Assembly: GCF_001042675.1 (NCBI RefSeq)
Contig: NZ_AP012333.1
Span: 1,364,001 to 1,428,000 of the forward strand
Reading direction: 5' to 3'
DNA from: Parascardovia denticolens DSM 10105 = JCM 12538
GTDB taxonomy: Bacteria; Actinomycetota; Actinomycetes; Actinomycetales; Bifidobacteriaceae
Length of the DNA: 64,000 bases
In this document: piece by piece, positions 57,631-64,000 of the stretch
How positions within the stretch are numbered: position 1 is the first letter of the stretch
How the letters are laid out: each line of letters starts with the position of its first letter
Translations under genes and position numbers: made by a program
The notes under the pieces: generated by a model
Told to the model about the DNA's origin: nothing
Seen by the model: only the letters and a program-made list of their open reading frames with translations
Databases searched by the model: none

Positions 57631-59348
57631 CAGAGTTCCTCCTCCAGGTCGGCCACGCGGGCCCGGCGGTCAGACCCGGTGCGACGCCCATGGGGCGAAG
57701 GCTCGATCCGGCGGATATCGCCCACGGCGATCCCGTTGACCCGGGCCCACTGCTCCACTGTGGTCTGCGAGACGGAATCCACCGTCTCCACGTATTCCTC
57801 TTCCACCGCGTCCATGATCATCTCCCGGGAGATGGCCACGGTCGCCCGCTTGTCTTCCGAGGCCAGGGAAGCCTTGACCGCCTTGGTCTTCACCCGGTCC
57901 ACGATGTTGCGCAGGATGGCCCCGGAAATCAGGTCGCTGAAATAGACGGGGGAAGCGATGCCCTGGGTGTTGATGATGTCGCAGACATGCTTGGAATCGC
58001 TGCGGGCGTAGGCTTCGTCGGCCAGGAGGGCGATCATGTTCTCCGCCTTGTACCCCTTCTCCAGGGGCAGGTCGGCCGTCAGATAGCGGGAGAGGATGGA
58101 TTTGGCTTGGGGCAATTCAGGCCGGGGCACTTTGATCTTCACATCCAAGCGGCCGGGGCGTAGGACGGCCGGGTCGATGATGTCGATCCGGTTGGAGGTC
58201 CCGATGACGATGACGTTGTTCAGCTCGTCTATCCCGTCCAGCTCGGTCAGGAACTGGGGGACGATGGTGGTCTCCATATCGGAGGAGACCCCGGACCCGC
58301 GCGTGCGCAAGAGGGAATCCATCTCGTCGATGAAGACGATGACCGGCACGCCGGACGCCGCCCGTTCCCGGGCCCTATCGAAGACCTCCCGGATGATCCT
58401 TTCGGCCTCGCCCACGTATTTGCTCAGGAGCTCCGGTCCTTTGACCGAAAGGAAGACCCCTCGGGCCCCGGGAATGCCGGGGGCGCTCGGGTCCGTCTGC
58501 TCGTGCTCGTCGGCGAAGCCCTGGGCCAGGGAATGGGCGATGGCCTTGGCGATCATGGTCTTGCCGTTGCCGGGAGGTCCATAAAGGAGCACCCCCTGGG
58601 GCGGCTTCAACCCATACCGCTCGTAAAGCGCCCGGTGGAGGAAGGGAAGCTCGACCGCGTCTTTGATCTCCTCCACCTGCCTTTCCAGGCCGCCGATGTC
58701 CGCGAAGGAGACCCGGGGGACCTCTTCCAAGACCAGTTCCTGTCCATCGGTCGGCTCGACCGCTTCCAAGGCGAAACGTGATGTTGGATCCACCAAAACC
58801 GTGTCTTCGGCGTCCAGCTGGGTGTCCAATAAAGTATGGGCCCTCCTGACCACCATCTTGTTGCCGGCGTTGTCGGCCACGACCAGGCGGGACCCGGGCA
58901 GGGACTGCCTTACGGTGTAGATCTGCCCTTCTGTGGCCACCCCGGTCGCTTTGACCAAAAGATTCCTGTCATTGAGGTAGACCCTCTGCCCCGGCTCCAG
59001 ACGGGCCGCATCCAAGTCGGCGGACACGGGGACGACCAGGCGGCGGGAACCGACGGAAACCAGGACCCGGGCCTCTTGCCTGCGGCTGCGGGCGTCGAAA
59101 AGGGAGGACTCGATCTTCACGAAGACGGCCTCGGTCAACTCCCCTTCCTTCATGCCGGCCAAGGAGGCCTTCATCTTGGTGAGCTCGTCGCTGGCCCTCA
59201 TCAGGGCCTGGCTGAGAAGCTCGTTCTTTTTCTCCAGATCGTCCCGGGACTTCTCGGGGCTCGTTCCCCTGCGCCTTTCCTGGTCCGCTTCCCGCCCCAC
59301 TGTTTGATTCATCCCCTGGCTGCCTGCCCGGGCTTCCTCGTAATCCAT
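57627..59348 (-). CDS. arc: AAA+ ATPase ARC/Mpa
   Basis: A 573-residue ring ATPase with an N-terminal coiled coil that binds Pup (~25-75), an OB region (~80-200) and one AAA domain (Walker A GPPGNGKT, Walker B VIVFIDEMDSLL). The C-terminus ends EEELW, not the GQYL-type tail that docks mycobacterial Mpa on the 20S core, consistent with the absence of proteasome genes here. GGGAGG precedes ATG 59348. Confidence 0.92.
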   Translation of the reverse strand: MDYEEARAGSQGMNQTVGREADQERRRGTSPEKSRDDLEKKNELLSQALMRASDELTKMKASLAGMKEGELTEAVFVKIESSLFDARSRRQEARVLVSVGSRRLVVPVSADLDAARLEPGQRVYLNDRNLLVKATGVATEGQIYTVRQSLPGSRLVVADNAGNKMVVRRAHTLLDTQLDAEDTVLVDPTSRFALEAVEPTDGQELVLEEVPRVSFADIGGLERQVEEIKDAVELPFLHRALYERYGLKPPQGVLLYGPPGNGKTMIAKAIAHSLAQGFADEHEQTDPSAPGIPGARGVFLSVKGPELLSKYVGEAERIIREVFDRARERAASGVPVIVFIDEMDSLLRTRGSGVSSDMETTIVPQFLTELDGIDELNNVIVIGTSNRIDIIDPAVLRPGRLDVKIKVPRPELPQAKSILSRYLTADLPLEKGYKAENMIALLADEAYARSDSKHVCDIINTQGIASPVYFSDLISGAILRNIVDRVKTKAVKASLASEDKRATVAISREMIMDAVEEEYVETVDSVSQTTVEQWARVNGIAVGDIRRIEPSPHGRRTGSDRRARVADLEEELW

Positions 59349-59572
59349 GGAACCTCCCTGCTACGGTGTCAACCGGACCAGCCGATCTGATTCAGCACTT
59401 CCATCTTAGCCAAAGCGCTTATACAGCCGTCCGCAGGCGTTTTGGACCGGCCGCTGCAGGCCCCCTCCCCTTTTTGGGTCCAAAGGTAAGCTTGCCGGGA
59501 AACTCCCCCCAACGAGGCCTTCCTTATCCCTTCGGCTTCGCTATGCTGGGGGAAGCTACAGAAAGGGGCATC

Positions 59573-60556
59573 ATGACCGATCAGACCAAGGACCAGACAA
59601 GCCGGCAGACCGTCTACATAGCTGGAGGCTGTTTCTGGGGGATGCAGGAATACCTGAGACGGATCGACGGGGTCCTGGCCACCGAGGTCGGTTACGCCCA
59701 GTCCCAGATGGCCGACCCTTCCTATGAGGAGGTCTGTTCCGGGGCCACCGACGCGGTGGAAACGGTTAAAGTGGTTTTCGACCCGGCCCGTGTGGCCTTG
59801 ACCACCGTGACCCGGCTCTATTTCGATGTCATCGACCCCTTCTCCCTCAATCGACAAGGAAACGACCAAGGTCGCCAATACCGCACCGGCCTTTATTTCG
59901 ACCCGGCGAGCCCTTGGGCCGGCCAACAGGAAGAGGCTTTCCGCAAGGTCATGGGAGAGGTGGCGAAATATCTTGGATGCACGTCCGTCGTCGAAGTGGA
60001 AGCGCTGAAGAATTTCTACCCCGCCGAGGACTATCACCAGGATTATCTGGAAAAGAATCTGGGCGGCTATTGCCATATCAGCCCGGCCAAAATCGCGAAC
60101 GTCGCCACCCGGCAGAAATTCATCGACCGCGTCTATACCCTCAGCCCCCTGCAATTCTCCGTCACCCAGGAAGCGGATACTGAGCAGCCCTTCGCCAACG
60201 AATACGACCAGACATTCGACCCTGGGATTTACGTGGACATAGTCAGCGGCAAGCCTTTGTTCGCCTCCACAAGCAAGTATGACTCCGGCTGCGGCTGGCC
60301 GGCCTTCGGCAAGCCAATCAATCCCGACGACCTGGTGGAGATTCCCGATCACCAAATCCCCGGGCGACCGCGCACCGAAGTGCGGGTCAAGGATTCAGGC
60401 ATCCACCTGGGGCATGTCTTCACGGATGGACCGGCTGAATTCCACGGAGTCCGCTATTGCATGAACTCCGCTTCCCTCCGTTTCATCCCCCTCGCCCGCA
60501 TGGAGGCCGAAGGCTACGCTGACTACATCAGCCTGGTCACCGGAGCGGAGGGATAG
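59573..60556 (+). CDS. msrAB: Fused peptide methionine sulfoxide reductase MsrA-MsrB
   Basis: A 327-residue fusion. MsrA (residues ~10-170) carries the catalytic GGCFWG. MsrB (~185-325) carries SKYDSGCGWPAF, SGIHLGHVFTDGP and the catalytic Cys in RYCMNSASLRF. The second zinc-type Cys pair of some MsrB is not seen. It repairs both stereoisomers of oxidised methionine in the cytoplasm. AAAGGGG precedes ATG 59573. It ends 32 bp before the AT-rich island begins. Confidence 0.94.
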   Translation: MTDQTKDQTSRQTVYIAGGCFWGMQEYLRRIDGVLATEVGYAQSQMADPSYEEVCSGATDAVETVKVVFDPARVALTTVTRLYFDVIDPFSLNRQGNDQGRQYRTGLYFDPASPWAGQQEEAFRKVMGEVAKYLGCTSVVEVEALKNFYPAEDYHQDYLEKNLGGYCHISPAKIANVATRQKFIDRVYTLSPLQFSVTQEADTEQPFANEYDQTFDPGIYVDIVSGKPLFASTSKYDSGCGWPAFGKPINPDDLVEIPDHQIPGRPRTEVRVKDSGIHLGHVFTDGPAEFHGVRYCMNSASLRFIPLARMEAEGYADYISLVTGAEG

Positions 60557-60588
60557 GCGCGGGACCGCGGAAAATGGTATTCAGAGGT

Positions 60589-61800
60589 TCACGCTTTTGT
60601 TGCAGCAGAAATTTCTCTAAGAAAAATTTCTGCTGCAACTTGCCCTCCAACTCGACTTTTACCACCGATAAATTCCACTAAATCACACCCAATTATCTTT
60701 CGATTATCACTGATGATATTAAGAAGACACTTCAATTGTCGAAGACTAATCCCATCAGGCAAGGGGGTTCCTGTATCTGGCATCACTGATGGATCAAGAA
60801 CATCTATATCAATGGATAGATACCACGGTATATCTTTCCTTAATTCTTTCAGACTATCTAGCGTCTGGCTCTCTTCAATATCTAAAGGGGAATAACTGAT
60901 GATTTTTCTACAATTCACCCTTGGCATCATAATCAGTTGTCGGACACCGATTTGGACTATACTCTCGACCTGATCCAGACCTGCAATGAGGCCCATTACA
61001 TTCCCGTGGTGAAGCTTCCTTTGCCAATCATTCTTAGATAATGGTTCAAGAAAATCACTATGTGCATCAAAATCAATTATACCAATTTGCTTAATACCAG
61101 ACTCTAAAATTCCCAATATCGCAGGATAAGTGATTGAATGATCACCACCCATTATTGCCGGAATGATACTCTTTTGAGATAACTGATGGGTCATTTCAGA
61201 TAGCCCTATCAAAACATCGCCATTTCGAGTCTGCACCTCACTGCCAAGGTCACCTAAATCCACCGCTTTTACTCCGCCTAGGACAATCTCCTTTGTAGCG
61301 GGATCCCACATTCCTTGATTTTTCTTATCATACTGAAAGATGCTACGAGATTCATGTCTTATGGATTCCGGAGCAAAGCGACTTCCACCCTGATACGAGA
61401 CCCCTGCATCATAGGCGACTCCCAACGCCGCAACGCTGATTTCCTCATCATATAGAGTGTCCGCGAGTGTCTGGAAAGGAAAATTAAACACACCTCGGTT
61501 GTATTTTCCCCAATCTCTATTATGCGGCTCCCACAGGTGTATCAGATTCTTTGAGAGGAAAAAGCCAATCAGCCTCTGCGCTCCTTGTCCGTCCAAAGAA
61601 TATTCCCGAATGACCGACTGCACATCTCTAGGAAAAGCAAAAGCATCAAGAATATGAAAGACACTCATCGGTAGATGGATATCTTCTCCTGTTTCGAAGT
61701 CACGCATAACGGCATATTCTGGACTGCCAGATTCTCCTGCGTAATACATTTGTCGGTTAACTACGTATAAGGCCATTCCATCATCAACTTTCACTATCAT
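60589..61800 (-). CDS. Ureohydrolase (arginase family) with N-terminal RRE-like domain
   Basis: The 403-residue protein has two parts. Residues ~1-100 look like a PqqD/RRE-type winged helix (DFETGEDIHLPMSVFHILDA ... PRDVQSVI ... FFLSKNLIHLW). Residues ~110-400 are an arginase fold with all metal motifs: GGDHS, DAHSD and SIDIDVLDPS, plus HHGNVMG and DTGTPLPDG. It is ATGA-coupled to the exporter gene. A free-arginine or agmatine ureohydrolase would not need the N-terminal domain. A peptide arginase making ornithine in a RiPP is the best inference. Codons are AT-rich (ATA, TTA, AGA common), unlike msrAB. Confidence 0.7.
   Translation of the reverse strand: MIVKVDDGMALYVVNRQMYYAGESGSPEYAVMRDFETGEDIHLPMSVFHILDAFAFPRDVQSVIREYSLDGQGAQRLIGFFLSKNLIHLWEPHNRDWGKYNRGVFNFPFQTLADTLYDEEISVAALGVAYDAGVSYQGGSRFAPESIRHESRSIFQYDKKNQGMWDPATKEIVLGGVKAVDLGDLGSEVQTRNGDVLIGLSEMTHQLSQKSIIPAIMGGDHSITYPAILGILESGIKQIGIIDFDAHSDFLEPLSKNDWQRKLHHGNVMGLIAGLDQVESIVQIGVRQLIMMPRVNCRKIISYSPLDIEESQTLDSLKELRKDIPWYLSIDIDVLDPSVMPDTGTPLPDGISLRQLKCLLNIISDNRKIIGCDLVEFIGGKSRVGGQVAAEIFLREISAATKA
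60599..60639. repeat. Perfect 16-bp inverted repeat over the arginase-like gene's 3' end
   Basis: Arms GTTGCAGCAGAAATTT (60599-60614) and its exact complement (60624-60639) enclose a 9-nt loop. The repeat codes for the last residues of the arginase-like protein. No T-run follows on either strand. Confidence 0.8.
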
Positions 61801-63500
61801 TCCTGGATGTCAGGAAAAATTGAATCCAACCGTAACACTTCATCGGCAGCATCAATCGTGTACTGTCTATGCGCAATGGAGAGAATAGTCCTCCCCGGAA
61901 GCTCTTCCTCCACAAGTTTCTGCAAATCGGCACCTTCCTTTTTCGGAAAGATAGCAAACGCCTCATCCATGATATACAGTCGTGCTTTTTGCAGAAGAAG
62001 CCGAGCAAGAGCCAGCTTTTGAACCGTTGCCGGGGAGATTTCGCAGCAATCCATAGGATTGTCGATTCCTCCGATCAGACTTTGCAAACCGAGCAGATTC
62101 AGGGCTCTGTCGATTTCGTCATCTGACCTCTTGGGGCACCCGAGCGTGAGATAAAACCGATAGCTGTCATGAAAAGGCGCATTGACCTGTTCCAAGTAGG
62201 TGATCTCTTGAGGCTTTGGCGCAGTAAGATGTCCGCTGAGCCAAACATTTCCCGCCATTTCATCTTCTTCATTTATAAGCCCGCTGATTATCAGGGCAAG
62301 GCTCGTCTTGCCCGATCCGGAAAGGCCTACGAGGGCGGTATGACTGTTTCTCTTCACCTGCGCCGATAGTCCATCAATCACGTTTTTCCCGAACCTATAG
62401 CGAAACTTCAGTCTCTCCAAACAAATTGAATGAAGGTCCATCGGGTTGCTTTCGCTCCGCTGATATTTTCCCGTTCGTTCATTCCGGTCCTTCCTAGAGC
62501 TTGGAGAATTCCCATTCCCTTGTATACCGAAGATCCGACGCAAGGCGGCCCAAGAAAGTTGGAATTGATCCATCCAATACACCAGATCATCCATAGGATT
62601 AATGATCAGTTGAGCGTTCATCGCGATCGCTACGACCGTACCGATCCTTATCTGCCCGTTGATAGCCATCAACCCGCCAAAAAACGTCACAAGTACGATA
62701 GGCATATAGTATCCCACTTGCACCAAAGGAAACCAGAGATTCTGCAATTGAAGCGTGCGCTCTTCTGTTTTCGCGACATTTTTTGCCGCGCTTCCCAATC
62801 TCTGGAGGATGGCTCCCTCCTCATGGAAAATCTGGATTGATTCACGGGAATCGACTGCATCCGCTATCAAATCGTCAAACTCCCCATGCGCTTCGAGCTC
62901 TCCTATATACGCTTTTTCAGAATGAAATACATACCAATTCGTCCCGAAAAAGATAATTGGCCAGCAGGATAAAAGAATCAGCCCTAGTCGCCAATCAAGA
63001 ACAATCGAGCTCGCCGATATGAAAATCAGATAGAAGATTGCGACCAATACCTCAGGAATACCTATTCTTACGATATCCGCAACAGCGTCCACATCATTGG
63101 TAATGAGGGATAGAACATCGCCACGCTTTATCCGCTCCAAAACGGTAAGCGGAACGTTGAAAGTCTGCTCCACGACATGAGCCCTCAAATCGGAGAAGAC
63201 ATTCTCCCCAAAAATCCATGACTCACGTTGAGCCACCCATGTCGTGAGGAAACGGAAGAAGAGCGCGCCTATAATCATGCCCACTACAACGCCGATCCGT
63301 TGGAGAGAACCGGATGAATTCAAAAGGTCAATAAGCCATCCGAAAAGAATTGAAATGCTGACGGCAAATAACGATGCGATCAAATACGAACAGAGCAGAC
63401 CCCAAAAATATCTACGGTATTTGTGCGCAATCCGGAAGAATTCTCTTCGCGTTAGCCTCGGAGACGCGACAAATGCTTGTCTCATCTCATTCATTTTCAC
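61797..63500 (-). CDS. ABC exporter half-transporter with degenerate signature motif
   Basis: A 567-residue type IV exporter subunit with six membrane helices (~residues 25-310), then a nucleotide-binding domain. Walker A is GLSGSGKTS and Walker B YIMDEAF keeps the catalytic Glu; the switch His is in SIAHRQ. The ABC signature, normally LSGGQ, reads ISPATVQ. The start at GTG 63500 overlaps the preceding ABC gene; ATG 63494 is an alternative. It is coupled to the arginase-like gene. Export of a modified peptide is inferred. Confidence 0.82.
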   Translation of the reverse strand: MKMNEMRQAFVASPRLTRREFFRIAHKYRRYFWGLLCSYLIASLFAVSISILFGWLIDLLNSSGSLQRIGVVVGMIIGALFFRFLTTWVAQRESWIFGENVFSDLRAHVVEQTFNVPLTVLERIKRGDVLSLITNDVDAVADIVRIGIPEVLVAIFYLIFISASSIVLDWRLGLILLSCWPIIFFGTNWYVFHSEKAYIGELEAHGEFDDLIADAVDSRESIQIFHEEGAILQRLGSAAKNVAKTEERTLQLQNLWFPLVQVGYYMPIVLVTFFGGLMAINGQIRIGTVVAIAMNAQLIINPMDDLVYWMDQFQLSWAALRRIFGIQGNGNSPSSRKDRNERTGKYQRSESNPMDLHSICLERLKFRYRFGKNVIDGLSAQVKRNSHTALVGLSGSGKTSLALIISGLINEEDEMAGNVWLSGHLTAPKPQEITYLEQVNAPFHDSYRFYLTLGCPKRSDDEIDRALNLLGLQSLIGGIDNPMDCCEISPATVQKLALARLLLQKARLYIMDEAFAIFPKKEGADLQKLVEEELPGRTILSIAHRQYTIDAADEVLRLDSIFPDIQE

Positions 63501-64000
63501 GCATTCCCTTCATATCGGATAGGGGAGGATTTTCGGGCAAAATTTCCTTCAACTCAAACACACCATCTTTCAGCACAACTTGACTTGTATCCCAAGTATC
63601 GGATAAATCCCAGCCCTCTTCCACGATAATCGTGGTGGCAAGATTAGCCCGGAACAAGATGATCCTTTCGACCATCTCTCTGGCAGTAGCGATATCCAAG
63701 GCTTGCGTCGGGTCAAGGAGTACAAGGGATTGGGGCCGATTTATCAATGCCTTCGCGATAACGAGACGTTGGCGCTGCCCTTCGGAAAGGCTATTCCCAT
63801 TCCGAGTGATTTTAAGATTCACATCACCTGTTTCGCCGAATAATTCGTCAAGGCAGGCGGCTTTCAGAGCATGAAGCTGCTCTTGCTCCGTATGATTCCG
63901 TCCACAAAGTATCTGAGAGACCGAGCCAGCAACAAAGCTCATCCGAGGATCGATGATAAGTGGATCAACTTCGTCTTTTAGAACCTTGAGGGAGGAAGCA
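63487..64000 (-). CDS. ABC exporter half-transporter, C-terminal part (runs off the window)
   Basis: The frame stays open to base 64000, so only the last ~170 residues, the end of a nucleotide-binding domain, are seen. The Q-loop region FVAGSVSQILCG and an intact signature NSLSEGQRQRL are present. Walker B reads LVLLDPTQALD, with Pro in place of the catalytic Glu. It is the complementary partner of the downstream half-transporter: together they make one canonical and one degenerate ATP site. The 5' part must lie right of the window. Confidence 0.8.
   Translation of the reverse strand, partial: ASSLKVLKDEVDPLIIDPRMSFVAGSVSQILCGRNHTEQEQLHALKAACLDELFGETGDVNLKITRNGNSLSEGQRQRLVIAKALINRPQSLVLLDPTQALDIATAREMVERIILFRANLATTIIVEEGWDLSDTWDTSQVVLKDGVFELKEILPENPPLSDMKGMRENE

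Noticed and set aside
60589-61800. Plain agmatinase or arginase of amino-acid metabolism
   Set aside because: The extra N-terminal winged-helix domain and tight coupling to an exporter pair do not fit that role, although it cannot be fully excluded.

Overview
The window is a stretch of an actinobacterial chromosome, most likely from the Bifidobacteriaceae (Bifidobacterium or a near relative). The evidence is a GC-rich backbone, a three-gene mevalonate-pathway operon (thiolase, HMG-CoA reductase, HMG-CoA synthase), a Pup-ligation locus with no 20S proteasome genes, the ftsH-folE-folP-folBK-DUF3180 operon, and actinobacterial families such as DUF2530. The genus call is inference; no rRNA gene is present.

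Layout. 1-2979: an LplB/YtcP-type sugar ABC importer (two permeases, one cut by the window edge, and a lipoprotein binding protein) behind a promoter with tandem LacI-type operators. 3024-8864: a lower-GC catabolic island read right to left: LacI regulator, HSL-type esterase, MFS transporter, cinnamoyl-esterase-like hydrolase and SGNH esterase. It looks built for importing and de-esterifying an acylated small molecule. 8865-16498: a hypothetical gene, then the folate operon with ftsH, then hpt. 16511-20633: tilS, a membrane polysaccharide-type glycosyltransferase and an AI-2E family permease, tightly packed. 20770-31764: a second glycosyltransferase, tRNA-Glu, trmB, galE, tRNA-Asp, tRNA-Phe, a thyA-folA-phosphatase operon, an OsmC peroxidase, a universal stress protein, a CHAP cell-wall hydrolase and manA. 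31840-48771: DUF2530, a SenX3-like kinase lacking its phospho-accepting His, phoU, a UDG-like enzyme, gpmA, menA, lysS, a membrane protein of unknown function, a YhbY protein, tRNA-Pro, tdk, nupC, a deoxynucleoside kinase, a TPR-DUF4037 and DUF4125 pair, and gdhA. 48890-52907: the mevalonate operon. 53101-59348: arc(mpa), dop, a degenerate inositol-monophosphatase homologue, pup and pafA. 59573-60556: msrAB. 60589-64000: an AT-rich island with an RRE-like-domain/arginase fusion coupled to a heterodimeric ABC exporter, cut by the right edge.

The strongest candidate for an undescribed system is that last island. An arginase with an intact metal site carries an N-terminal winged-helix domain resembling a RiPP recognition element and is translationally coupled to an exporter pair with complementary degenerate ATP sites. 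This fits a peptide-arginase (arginine to ornithine) RiPP pathway whose precursor would lie beyond base 64000. Other points of interest are a set of at least seven leaderless genes with a -10 box 6-7 nt before the start codon, the pseudo-histidine kinase, the esterase island with two very clean repressible promoters, and short degenerate GAATC-like repeats that expand both intergenic spacers and protein tails.
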